Origin: Planctomycetota bacterium
GTDB lineage: Bacteria; Planctomycetota; Planctomycetia; Pirellulales; Thermoguttaceae
Direction: 5' to 3'
DNA length: 21,463 bases
NCBI GenBank assembly: GCA_018897395.1
Contig: JAHIKV010000078.1
Span: 1-21,463 of the forward strand
In this document: in pieces, positions 1 to 7,323 of the stretch
Numbering within the stretch: the first letter of the stretch is position 1
Layout: every line of letters begins with the position of its first letter
Program-made: the position numbers and the translations under genes
The notes under the pieces: model-generated
The model's input: the letters and a program-made list of their open reading frames with translations, nothing else
Database searches by the model: none
Told to the model about the DNA's origin: nothing

Positions 1-1
1 G

Positions 2-1165
2 GCATTTGCCCTGCGCTGGCGGCTCGACGGCGACCAGCGGAGCCGAAAAATCGCCGGCAACCTGTTGGATTGGGTGTACTTCCGTTCGGGCTTGTTTAAC
101 AACGATCCGATGAAGCCGATGAAGTCGAACTACGGCCTCTTGGAGTGGGGGGAGGGGGCGAAGGAAATCTATTTCGCCGACAACGATGTCAAAGCGATCC
201 TCGGCTGCATGGGAACGGCGGCGATTCTGGAGAGCGACCGGTGGAACGATGTGCTGGCAAAGAATATCCTGGGCAATTTCCGAACGACCGGTTCCAAGGG
301 ATTTCGAGGGAATTGCTTGGGGCCGAACGAACGGCCGTGGGACTGGCGAACGCGGTGGCAACGTCCGACGGTCAACTATCATCCCCATTACGAGGCATGG
401 ATCTGGGCGAGCTATCTTTGGCTCTATCACAAGACGGGATTCGCGCCGTTGCTGCAACGCACCCGCGGCGCCATCGAGACCACGATGCAGGCCTATCCCG
501 AGAAGTGGCATTGGACGAATGGTTTTCAGCAGGAGCGGGCACGAATGTTGCTGCCGCTTGCCTGGTTGGTGCGCGTCGATGATACGCCGCTCCATCGCCA
601 GTGGTTGAATCGGATTGCTCTCGATATGCGTTCCGATCAGCATGCCTGCGGCGCGCTGCTGGAGCGGTTGGGCGAGGATCCTCAGCTCGGAGAATTCGGA
701 CCGCCTCTCTCCAACACCCGTGCCAAGCACCCCGAAGCGCCGTTGATTATGAAGACCGGCGATCCGGTGGCCGACATGCTTTACACGTGCAATTTTGCTT
801 TTTTCGGGCTGCACGAAGCGTATGCCGCCACCGGAGACTCGTTGTACAAGGAAATGGAGGACAAGCTGGCCGATTTCCTGATCCGCATTCAAATCCGCAG
901 CAAGAGTCACCCTGAACTCGATGGAGCCTGGTTCCGTGCCTTTGACGTGAATCGATGGGAGTATTGGGCCGCGACCTCGGACCAGGTCTTTGGACCGTGG
1001 TTGACCGAGGTGGGTTGGACGGAAGGTTGGATCACGACCGTGCTGGCGATGCGCGAGCTAAAGCTGAACCTCTGGGACTTGACCAAGCAGAGCACGATCA
1101 ATCGGCACTTCGACCGCCTGCGGAAGGAAATGTTGCCCGACGAGGCGCTAAGACGCCAAAATTGA
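2..1165 (+). CDS. Six-hairpin (alpha/alpha-barrel) carbohydrate-active protein, 3' part
   Basis: The reading frame is open from the first bases of the window, so this is the C-terminal part (about 387 residues) of a gene that begins upstream. The TTG at 65 is an internal codon and not a convincing start. The protein is rich in Trp, Tyr and His in helix-like stretches (HPHYEAWIWASYLWLYHKTG; WHWTNGFQQERARMLLPLAW; WTEGWITTVLAMRELKLNLW), the texture of (alpha/alpha)6-barrel glycan-processing proteins such as six-hairpin glycosidases and epimerases. I see no catalytic signature that fixes a glycoside hydrolase family or a substrate. It lies 67 bp upstream of a sugar epimerase and points the same way, so it probably belongs to the same sugar-utilisation operon. 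The assignment rests on composition and context. The broad fold class is moderately likely and the reaction is unknown. Confidence 0.6.
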   Translation, partial: AFALRWRLDGDQRSRKIAGNLLDWVYFRSGLFNNDPMKPMKSNYGLLEWGEGAKEIYFADNDVKAILGCMGTAAILESDRWNDVLAKNILGNFRTTGSKGFRGNCLGPNERPWDWRTRWQRPTVNYHPHYEAWIWASYLWLYHKTGFAPLLQRTRGAIETTMQAYPEKWHWTNGFQQERARMLLPLAWLVRVDDTPLHRQWLNRIALDMRSDQHACGALLERLGEDPQLGEFGPPLSNTRAKHPEAPLIMKTGDPVADMLYTCNFAFFGLHEAYAATGDSLYKEMEDKLADFLIRIQIRSKSHPELDGAWFRAFDVNRWEYWAATSDQVFGPWLTEVGWTEGWITTVLAMRELKLNLWDLTKQSTINRHFDRLRKEMLPDEALRRQN

Positions 1166-1232
1166 TGCAAGGAGTCGAGGTGAGACTTTAATTAGTTTAC
1201 TGATTTGTCCTCACACACGAGGTAGCCGCAAC

Positions 1233-2444
1233 ATGAAAACCGACCGCAACAAGATTCCGGTACGGCGACTCGAACAGCTTCACAAGCAGTACCGTGCCTC
1301 GCTGTTCGACGACATCGTGCCGTGGTGGGAAAAGCATTCGCTCGATCGCCAGTGTGGCGGGTATTTTTCGTTGTTGGAGCGAGACGGCCGCCCCTGGGCG
1401 ACCGACAAGTACATGTGGATGACCGGCCGGGAAATCTGGATGTTCAGCCACCTCCACAACCACTACCAGAAGAACCCTGCTTGGCTCGACGCCGCCCGGC
1501 TCGGCGCCGATTTCATGCTCAAACACGCCTTCCTGCCCGACGGCAGCGGGAAGATGTGTTTCCGGCTTACCAGCGACGGCCGGCCGGTGTCCAAAGTGCT
1601 GAGCATTTACACGGAGGTCTTTGCGTCGATCGGCATCGCTGAGTTGAGCCGCGCGGCCGGCGATGAGCAACTGTGGGCCAAGGCGCTGGCCATGTACGAT
1701 TTTCTCATCCCGCGGTTCGGCCGACCTTCGGACACGGCGCTCCTGGGTTATCCCATCGACGCCCAGTTCCATCTGCACGCCCACGACATGTGCCGCATTA
1801 CCGTGGCTTGGGTGTTCAACGAAATCCAGGCAAGCCAACAGTTTGAGGACGATCTGACGCTGTCGGTGGAGTCGATCATAGGCAAGCACTGGAAGCCGGA
1901 TTTGCATGCGTTGCTGGAAAACGTGGCCCCAGATGGTTCGCCGCTGCTGGACCTGCCTGAAGGGCGAATGTTTATGCCGGGTCACGCGATCGAGAGCGCT
2001 TGGATGCTTATGGAGATCGCCCGCAAACGGGGCGACCAGGGACTGGTGCGGACCGCCGTCGATATTGTGCTGGCGTCACTGGAGCACGGTTGGGATCGGG
2101 AGTACGGCGGCCTGAAGTACGTCACCAACATCGACGGGACGCCGACGCACGAACTGGGCGCGAACTTGAAGCTATGGTGGCCGCACTGCGAGGCGCTTTA
2201 TGCCTTGCTCTTAGGCTGGTCGCTCACCGGCCGGGAAGACCTCTGGCAGTGGTATGAGAAGGTGCATGAGTACACGTTCGCCCGTTTTCCCGACCCGGAT
2301 TATGGCGAGTGGTACGGCTACCTGGATCGCGACGGTCGTCCGGCTTGGACCGCCAAGGCCAACGGCTGGAAAGGCTTCTTCCACCTGCCCCGCGTACTCT
2401 CGCGCTGTTGCCAATTGCTGGACCACTTGCTGGAGGAACAATGA
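1233..2444 (+). CDS. N-acylglucosamine 2-epimerase / cellobiose 2-epimerase family protein
   Basis: This 403-residue protein is the usual length for the AGE superfamily, (alpha/alpha)6-barrel enzymes that epimerise C2 of N-acetylglucosamine or cellobiose, or isomerise related aldose and ketose sugars, in the cytoplasm. Family hallmarks are visible in order: GREIWMFSHLHN around residues 65-76 (substrate-binding Arg66), PGHAIESAWML around 249-259 (candidate catalytic His251), KLWWPHCEALYALL around 313-326, and a C-terminal KANGWKGFFHLPR around 375-387 (candidate catalytic His384). The ATG at 1233 is preceded by GAGG at 1219-1222 at normal spacing. The stop overlaps the start of the downstream sugar transporter (ATGA), so the two are translationally coupled. 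The substrate cannot be read from the sequence: N-acylglucosamine, mannose/fructose and cellobiose are all open. Family confidence is high. Confidence 0.9.
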   Translation: MKTDRNKIPVRRLEQLHKQYRASLFDDIVPWWEKHSLDRQCGGYFSLLERDGRPWATDKYMWMTGREIWMFSHLHNHYQKNPAWLDAARLGADFMLKHAFLPDGSGKMCFRLTSDGRPVSKVLSIYTEVFASIGIAELSRAAGDEQLWAKALAMYDFLIPRFGRPSDTALLGYPIDAQFHLHAHDMCRITVAWVFNEIQASQQFEDDLTLSVESIIGKHWKPDLHALLENVAPDGSPLLDLPEGRMFMPGHAIESAWMLMEIARKRGDQGLVRTAVDIVLASLEHGWDREYGGLKYVTNIDGTPTHELGANLKLWWPHCEALYALLLGWSLTGREDLWQWYEKVHEYTFARFPDPDYGEWYGYLDRDGRPAWTAKANGWKGFFHLPRVLSRCCQLLDHLLEEQ

Positions 2445-3871
2445 CAACCATCATCCGTGCCGACGCGCCAGACGCGCTGGCAGGCGCGGCCGGCCGCGGC
2501 AGCGCGCTATTCCTTGGCCTGGTTTGTCTGGTGGCTTCCATCGGCGGATTGCTGTTCGGCTTCGATACCGCAGTGATCTCGGGCACCTTCGGATTCATCG
2601 AAGCCCAATACGGTCTGAACAAACTTGAAGTCGGCTGGTTCGGCAGTTCGGCCTTGGTGGGCTGTCTTCTTGGTGCGGCGGTGGCCGGCACGCTGACCGA
2701 CCGCTTCGGCCGCAAGCCGGTGCTGATCGCTGCTGCCGCGTTCTTCTTCCTCTGTGCGCTGGGCTGTGCCATCGCACCGAGTTTTACGGCAATCGTCGCC
2801 GCGCGGATCGTCGGCGGGTTGGGGGTTGGGATGGCCTCGGTGCTGGCGCCGATGTACATCTCCGAGTTCTCACCGCCGCGGCTGCGCGGCCGACTGGTGG
2901 CGCTGTATCAATTGTCCATCGTGCTCGGCATCTTGGCGGCGTATTTTTCCAACTGGCTGCTGTTGGGCTTTGCCCAGGGGCACGCCGACGCCTTCGGCAG
3001 CGCCGGCTGGCTGCACCGGACGCTGGTGGCGGAAGTTTGGCGGGGAATGTTTGGCGTCGGTATGGTCCCTGCGGCCGTCTTCTTTCTGCTCTTGTTCGTC
3101 GTGCCGGAAAGCCCGCGCTGGCTGTTGAAGGTGGGCAAGGACGCTCTGGCTCTGCAAATCCTCGCCCGCGTAAGCGGTGTGGATACAGCCCGAAAGGAAG
3201 TCGGCGAAATCCAAGAGGCACTGCTGCATGATGGCGCGTCTGTCGTCGAACTGTTCAAACCCGGCTTGCGCATGGCCTTAATGGTTGCGTTGGCGCTGTC
3301 GATTTTCGGGCAGATGACGGGCGTGAACATCGTCGTCTACTATGGGCCGACGATTCTGGAAGCCGCCGGCTTCACGCTGGGCAATGCCATGCAATACCAA
3401 GTGGCCCTGGGCGTGATCAATTTTATTTTCACCTTAATTGCCATTTGGAAAATCGACAGTTGGGGCCGCCGGCCGCTGTTGATCTGGGGATTGGCTGTCG
3501 TCACGCTCGCCATGGCCGGCACCGCGATCTTGCTGCTCAAAGGGGCGCCCGCCCTTTGGATCGTGCTGTTGCTGTGCATCTACATGGCCTGCGAGGCGTT
3601 GTCCATTTGCGCGGTGATTTGGGTATTGACAGCGGAGATTTTTCCCAATCGCATTCGCGGGCGGGCGATGTCGATCACCATCTTCGCCAACTGGGCTACC
3701 AACGCCTTGACAGCGTTCTTTTTCCCCTGGTATGTCGAGCGGTTCGGCATGCACGCCGGCTTTTTCAGTTTTGCCGCTGTCTGCTTTGTGGCAACGTTGT
3801 TCTTTTGGAAATTCGTTCCCGAAACCAAGGGACGAAGTCTGGAGGAGATCGAGAGGCATTGGTTGGCGTGA
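2441..3871 (+). CDS. MFS sugar porter (XylE/GLUT-like sugar:H+ symporter)
   Basis: This is a 476-residue integral membrane protein with about 12 hydrophobic helices. Sugar-porter signatures are clear: GLLFGFDTAVISG in helix 1 (about 36-48), DRFGRKP in the loop between helices 2 and 3 (87-93), PMYISEFSPPRLRGRLVALY after helix 4 (about 137-156), PESPRWLL before the central loop, QMTGVNIVVYYGP in helix 7, DSWGRRPLL in loop 8-9, and PETKGRSLEEIE at the C-terminus. These place it with proton-coupled xylose/glucose/arabinose-type permeases in the cytoplasmic membrane. I chose the ATG at 2441 because it overlaps the epimerase stop and has GGAGG at 2432-2436 immediately upstream; the frame stays open further upstream but only inside the epimerase gene. 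It likely imports the substrate of the adjacent epimerase. The exact sugar is unknown. Confidence 0.93.
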   Translation: MTTIIRADAPDALAGAAGRGSALFLGLVCLVASIGGLLFGFDTAVISGTFGFIEAQYGLNKLEVGWFGSSALVGCLLGAAVAGTLTDRFGRKPVLIAAAAFFFLCALGCAIAPSFTAIVAARIVGGLGVGMASVLAPMYISEFSPPRLRGRLVALYQLSIVLGILAAYFSNWLLLGFAQGHADAFGSAGWLHRTLVAEVWRGMFGVGMVPAAVFFLLLFVVPESPRWLLKVGKDALALQILARVSGVDTARKEVGEIQEALLHDGASVVELFKPGLRMALMVALALSIFGQMTGVNIVVYYGPTILEAAGFTLGNAMQYQVALGVINFIFTLIAIWKIDSWGRRPLLIWGLAVVTLAMAGTAILLLKGAPALWIVLLLCIYMACEALSICAVIWVLTAEIFPNRIRGRAMSITIFANWATNALTAFFFPWYVERFGMHAGFFSFAAVCFVATLFFWKFVPETKGRSLEEIERHWLA

Positions 3872-4016
3872 TCCGGCTGGCCCGTTGCCGGAAGAGGTGC
3901 GGCCGAGCGGGACTGCTTGGTTCGCGGTTGACGGCCCTGGTGGCTTTCAGAAGGGGGCCTGTGTGCGAGAGGTTTTCGCCCCCGCGTTTCCCGTAGTCGG
4001 GGTATTCGGAATGAGA
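3872..4016. other. Short gap between the sugar porter and the insertion sequence
   Basis: No gene is supported here. A weak inverted repeat just after the transporter stop (CCGGC at 3873-3877, GCCGG at 3887-3891) lacks a T-run and is a poor terminator candidate. The last eight bases before the IS (GAATGAGA, 4009-4016) do not recur on its other side. Confidence 0.4.
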
Positions 4017-4043
4017 GGGTATCCCCTTGACTGGCGTGACCAC
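4017..4043 (+). repeat. Left terminal inverted repeat of the IS1595-family element
   Basis: This 27-bp end begins GGGTATCCCCTTGACTGG and ends GACCAC. It matches the reverse complement of 5013-5039 with one difference, an A versus G at position 14. Confidence 0.92.
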
Positions 4044-4063
4044 AACATATAGTGTTCCGGGGT

Positions 4064-5013
4064 ATGCAGGAGTATCCCGAGACGCTGATGGAGTTCGAGA
4101 GGCAGTTTTCGACGGACGAAGCTTGCCGCGAGTACCTGTTTCGGCTCCGATGGCCCGAGGGGTTCTCGTGTCCACGGTGTGGCCACGGGAAAGCTTGGCC
4201 GATGGAAGGGGCGTTGTTACGGTGCGCGAGTTGCGACTACAAGGCCTTTGTGATAGCAGGAACGGTTTTCCAGGAGACCAGGAAACCATTGACACTGTGG
4301 TTTTGGGCGATCTGGTGGATCACAGCTCAGAAGAACGGTGCCAGCGCCTTGGGCTTGCAGCAGATCCTTGGACTGGGCAGCTACGAAACTGCCTGGACAT
4401 GGCTCCACAAGTTGCGCAGTGCGATGGTTCGACCCGAACGCGACCGTCTGTCCGGTCGCGTTGAGGTTGACGAGACCTACGTCGGCGGCGAAGAAGAAGG
4501 GGTCCACGGGCGACAAATTGCCTCGAAAGCATTGGTTGCGATCACCGCTCAAGAGGATGGACGCGGCATTGGCAGGATCAGGAAATGCGTCGAATCTCGG
4601 AGGCGTCGGCAAGCATGCTACGGTCATTCATCGCGGAAACGATTGAACCGGGGAGCGTTGTGCATACCGATGGCTGGGCTGGGTATAAGGGCCTGGAAAC
4701 GAACGGATACCGCCATGAGGTGACGGTCCTCGCCCACAACGAGGAATCGGCGTCCGAGCTACTGCCCCGGGTACATCGGGTGGCGTCACTACTGAAACGC
4801 TGGCTGATGGGCACTCACCAGGGCGCGGTCAGCAACGAACACCTGGATTACTACCTGGACGAATTCACCTTTCGTTTCAATCGGCGGCGCTCGCGGCACC
4901 GGGGAAAACGGTTCTACCGCCTAGTACAACAGGCGGTGGCTGTGGAGCCGCTGCCATACAAGCAGTTGATTACCCACACCCGAGGCCGAAAGCCACGCGA
5001 CCACAACATATAG
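4064..5013 (+). pseudogene. IS1595-family transposase (ISXO2-like DDE), frameshifted
   Basis: The ATG at 4064 starts MQEYPETLMEFERQFS, the usual opening of IS1595 transposases; a GTG at 4052 is less likely. Next come a zinc ribbon (CPRCGHG...CASCDYK), a helix-rich segment with ALGLQQILGLGSYETAWTWL, and the first catalytic region VDETYVGG. After GRGIGRIR (to about 4582) the frame is lost, and the protein continues in another frame from 4585 as MRRISEASA, then HTDGWAGYKGL (second catalytic Asp) and SNEHLDYYLDEFTFRFNRR. Both halves together give about 315 residues, the family size. Removing two A's at 4583-4584, or adding one base, rejoins them. The sequence AGGAAATG is not a classical slippery heptamer and I know of no programmed frameshifting in this family, so an inactivating indel (or sequencing error) is the best reading. 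Confidence 0.88.
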
Positions 5014-5039
5014 TGGTCACGCCAGCCAAGGGGATACCC
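5013..5039 (-). repeat. Right terminal inverted repeat of the IS1595-family element
   Basis: This 27-bp end is the reverse complement of the left repeat apart from one base. Its first base overlaps the last base of the transposase stop codon TAG (5011-5013). Confidence 0.92.
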
Positions 5040-5186
5040 AATTATCGAACGATATTGGCTCGCTTGACGCCCGCGTCCGAATGATTCGAGGAAGTCCCTT
5101 TCCGATGTTTCTGATTGCCGTTTGACCATGAATACGCTGAGCTACAAACCCTGCTGTGCCGAGGTCTTGCAGAGACTTCGCTGTTT

Positions 5187-5213
5187 ATACGATCGCCGGG
5201 GTGGCGATCGTAT
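5187..5213. repeat. Perfect 11-bp hairpin just upstream of the URO-D-like gene
   Basis: ATACGATCGCC (5187-5197), a five-base loop GGGGT and GGCGATCGTAT (5203-5213) form a perfect inverted repeat. It ends 10 bases before the preferred ATG at 5224, so it would fold in the leader close to the ribosome binding region. It may be a dispersed palindrome or a translational control hairpin. No T-run follows, so it is not an intrinsic terminator. Confidence 0.6.
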
Positions 5214-5223
5214 CTTCGCCACC

Positions 5224-6216
5224 ATGACCATACCCAGCCCGACGCTGGTCGAGTTCCGGCGGCAACATCCACACACCGAGTGTGATTTTCCCGACCCTGC
5301 GGAACGGGCCGATTTTTGGGACCGGCTGCTCAGTGAGCGAACGGCCGTCGAGGACGACTCGCTCCCCAGCGCCTACCTGAGCGAGTTCGACCAGGGGCTT
5401 TACGGCGGGCTGCTGGGGGGCGAAGTCCGCTGCATGGTCCATCCCGATATCGGCTGGATATCCTCGATGGTTCCTCCGCTGTTGAAAGACTGGCCGGAGT
5501 TCTACCGGCTTCACTTCGACGATTCCCACCCTTGGTGGCGGCGATATCGGCGACAGCTCGACATCTTCGTCGAGCGGAGCCGCGGCAAGTGGGGCATCAG
5601 CCATTTCATTCTCATCGACGGACTGAACTTCGTCTTCGAGCTGCTGGGCGCCACCCGAACGTATCTGAGCGTCGAGGAATGTCCGGAAAACGTCCGCCGG
5701 GCCATCGACTTTGCTTACGACTTGAACGTGAAAGTGCAGCGACTGTTTTTTCAGGTCGCACCGATGCTGGAAGGCGGGACCTTCAGCAACTTCGCCCAGT
5801 GGATTCCAGGCCGGATCGTCTCCGAAAGCCTCGACCCTTATCACATGACCTCGGTGGCTTATTTTGAACGGTGGGGTCGCGAGCCGGCTGAGCGAATCCT
5901 CGCCACGTTTGACGGCGGAGTGATCCACATCCACGGCAACGGCCGTCACCTGCTCGAGGCCGCCTCGACTATTCGAGGCCTGAAAGCCATGCTGCTGCTT
6001 GACGACAAAGGGTTTCCCTCGACGTTCGACGTGCTAAAGGAGCTCAAGGCCCGCGTAGGCGACCTGCCACTGGCGTTGCTGGCCGACTATCCGAAGTTCC
6101 TCGACCGCTTACGGCGGCACGACTTGCCGGGGGGCGTGATATACCAAGTCCAGAACGTCCCCGACGTCGACGCTGCAAACCGGTGCATGGAACAAGTCCG
6201 CGCGTACCGGGCATGA
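5224..6216 (+). CDS. Uroporphyrinogen decarboxylase (URO-D)-like protein
   Basis: This is a 330-residue protein of the URO-D superfamily, TIM-barrel proteins that include haem-pathway decarboxylases and corrinoid methyltransferases of the MtaA type. I recognise the C-terminal layout: FSNFAQWIPGRIVSESLDPY, GGVIHIHGNGRHLLEA, then VQNVPDVDAANRCMEQVRAY. It belongs to the divergent URO-D-like group seen in planctomycetes, not to HemE, because the N-terminal HemE motifs are absent. Its substrate is unknown. I chose the ATG at 5224 (MTIPSPTLVEFRRQHP) because the family typically begins near this motif and because a strong hairpin (5187-5213) lies directly upstream. An ATG at 5128 in the same frame would add 32 unlikely residues through that hairpin. 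It lies 184 bp past the IS and in line with the sugar operon, which the IS may have interrupted. Confidence 0.82.
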   Translation: MTIPSPTLVEFRRQHPHTECDFPDPAERADFWDRLLSERTAVEDDSLPSAYLSEFDQGLYGGLLGGEVRCMVHPDIGWISSMVPPLLKDWPEFYRLHFDDSHPWWRRYRRQLDIFVERSRGKWGISHFILIDGLNFVFELLGATRTYLSVEECPENVRRAIDFAYDLNVKVQRLFFQVAPMLEGGTFSNFAQWIPGRIVSESLDPYHMTSVAYFERWGREPAERILATFDGGVIHIHGNGRHLLEAASTIRGLKAMLLLDDKGFPSTFDVLKELKARVGDLPLALLADYPKFLDRLRRHDLPGGVIYQVQNVPDVDAANRCMEQVRAYRA

Positions 6217-6258
6217 ATCCGCTCTCGCGCGGGATCATCAGCGGGTGTGCCAGTCCAG

Positions 6259-6840
6259 GTGCGCCGTGAAAAGGTTTGTTGTTCCAGCAGGTGAAAGTCC
6301 TGTCCCGGCAAAGGTCGTCCCGGCCGGGTAGCTATCCCAACGGATGTGGAGGTAACGAAGCGTTCGGAGCTTGGGAGACAGAAGGCGGCCTTGGGCCGTC
6401 TGCAACTTGATAGGCCATAATGCGAGTGAACGCCGAGACGGCCCCGAAAGGCACGATGCGAAGGCTGACCCTGCCTGGACTGGGGGAAGGCTGCTACAAG
6501 CCGAATGAATCGGACGACAGTTCGGCTTGCTTCGCCGGGGTGGTGGGCGATGGCATGTCAGGAAGGAATGGCAAGCAACACGGGAAGTCCCGACGGTGCG
6601 GCTGCGTAAGTCGCAACGGAGACTCCGCGAGGAGCAGGTCCGGCCGTGCGGGATGGCGGAGAGGCCCGTAGTAGCGATGAAGCCGGGTAACGCCGGTGGA
6701 GCGAAGGGGCCTTGGTTTCAGGGTGCGGACGAAGCGGCAAGGAACGAGGCGATTGACGATGAGTCCAGTAACGCCGGAAAATGTTCAGACGCTGCAACGG
6801 AAGCTCTTCCTGAAGGCCAAGCGAGGGCCACTTGACTAGG
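6259..6840 (+). mobile_element. 5' fragment of a bacterial group II intron (domain I onward)
   Basis: Starting at GTGCGCC (6259), which fits the GUGYG 5' end of group II introns, the sequence carries typical ribozyme-like segments: CAGCAGGTGAAAGTCCTG, then CGGGTAGCTATCCCAACGG, GAGGTAACGAAGC, and further short GNAA-capped helices. It leads into the start of an intron-encoded reverse transcriptase at 6759. The remaining RT coding region and domains V and VI are absent, so this is a truncated, immobile remnant. The intron begins 42 bp after the URO-D-like stop. The 5' boundary is inferred from the consensus; a GTGTG at 6245 is a weaker alternative. The 3' limit is where similarity to the RT N-terminus ends and is approximate. 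I cannot assign a structural class from this part alone. Confidence 0.75.
6759..6839 (+). pseudogene. Truncated N-terminus of a group II intron reverse transcriptase/maturase
   Basis: The ATG at 6759 opens a 26-codon frame reading VQTLQRKLFLKAKRGP near its middle, closely like the conserved start of intron-encoded proteins (LQRKLYLKAK.EP...). After residue 24 the similarity stops and TAG follows at 6837-6839. The whole polymerase, maturase and DNA-binding regions are missing. Purine-rich AAGGA and GAGG stretches upstream are consistent with an original ribosome site. This is the breakpoint of the intron. Confidence 0.72.
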
Positions 6841-6967
6841 CACACGGACAACATCGAGTCCACTTACCGACCACCCTTCTGGTACTCGATCTCTCGCCCG
6901 GAGACAATGCTTAGGCCGGTAGCACGCCTGGCGCGGCGAGTGTATTTCTGCTTAGTCCGATTCAGGC
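6841..6967. other. Gene-free gap between intron remnant and higBA promoter
   Basis: I see no gene, tRNA or clear group II domain V hairpin here. The stretch separates the intron breakpoint from the toxin-antitoxin promoter and may be junction DNA from an older rearrangement. Confidence 0.4.
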
Positions 6968-6996
6968 TTGACTTTTTCGCATTCTGCGAATAAACT
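6968..6996 (+). promoter_or_regulatory. Likely sigma70-type promoter of higBA
   Basis: TTGACT (6968-6973) and TAAACT (6991-6996) are separated by exactly 17 bases and match the -35 and -10 consensus at 5 of 6 and 4 of 6 positions. The toxin start at 7030 lies 33 bases past the -10 box, giving a short leader. No other good promoter is seen in the 190 bp before the operon. Confidence 0.55.
6976..6990. promoter_or_regulatory. Palindromic operator candidate inside the higBA promoter spacer
   Basis: TTCGCA (6976-6981) and TGCGAA (6985-6990) form a perfect inverted repeat with a 3-base centre, filling most of the spacer between the -35 and -10 boxes. HigA antitoxins are known to repress their own operons by binding palindromes overlapping the promoter, so this is the natural autoregulatory site. 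Binding is inferred, not shown. Confidence 0.5.
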
Positions 6997-7029
6997 TAAC
7001 TGGGTAGACGATAACGAAGGATGGCAGGG

Positions 7030-7323
7030 ATGCACGTCATATCCGAAAAGAAGCTACGGGAGTTTTGGGCGAAGTGGCCCGCGACGAGAAAGCCGTTGCA
7101 GGCTTGGCATCGGATCGTGGAACATGCTGCTTGGGATTCCTTTGCCGACGTTCGGAAGGTCTATCCAAGTGCGGATCAAGTAGGCCGATGCACCGTGTTC
7201 GACATCGGTGGGAACAAGTTTCGGCTTGTAGTGGTAGTTCATTTCAACCGTGGAAAAGTCTACATCCGACATGTGATGACCCACAAGGAATACGACAAAG
7301 GTGCGTGGAAAGGGGATTGCTGA
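7030..7323 (+). CDS. higB: HigB-type mRNA interferase toxin
   Basis: This is a 97-residue basic protein of the HigB toxin family, RelE-fold ribonucleases that cut mRNA, usually at the ribosome. The N-terminus MHVISEKKLREFWAKWP is the family opening, and the core contains VFDIGGNKFRLVVVVHFNRGKVYIRHVMTHKEYDKGAWKGDC, with the (V)YIRHVMTHKEYDK signature near the C-terminus. I prefer the ATG at 7030 because AAGGA at 7017-7021 sits eight bases upstream; the ATG at 7021 in the same frame has no spacing to that site and adds only MAG. The stop TGA overlaps the antitoxin start (TGATG at 7321-7325), so the pair is translationally coupled, in the toxin-first order typical of higBA. It is transcribed from the promoter at 6968-6996. 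Confidence 0.92.
   Translation: MHVISEKKLREFWAKWPATRKPLQAWHRIVEHAAWDSFADVRKVYPSADQVGRCTVFDIGGNKFRLVVVVHFNRGKVYIRHVMTHKEYDKGAWKGDC

Larger units (their letters stand above)
4017..5039 (+). mobile_element. IS1595-family insertion sequence (1,023 bp)
   Basis: The element is bounded by 27-bp terminal inverted repeats, at 4017-4043 on the left and 5013-5039 on the right, with 26 of 27 bases matching; both ends read GGGTATCCCC from the outside. It carries one transposase gene with the zinc-ribbon plus ISXO2/IS1595 DDE layout. The length of about 1 kb fits the family. IS1595 elements usually leave 8-bp target duplications, but the flanks here (GAATGAGA on the left, AATTATCG on the right) do not match, so the insertion is old or one flank has been rearranged. 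Because the transposase is frameshifted, this copy is probably not autonomous. Confidence 0.9.

Noticed and set aside
4575..4590. Programmed -1 frameshifting in the transposase
   Set aside because: AGGAAATG is not a slippery heptamer, tRNA-Lys would not re-pair well after slipping, no stimulatory hairpin is evident, and I know of no such mechanism in IS1595 elements.
5128..5223. An upstream start for the URO-D-like protein
   Set aside because: The extra 32 residues run through a perfect hairpin, contain no family motif, and have no ribosome site.
6420..6835. Short open frames in the group II intron fragment
   Set aside because: They overlap structured ribozyme sequence in several frames and show no protein-like features apart from the RT start at 6759.
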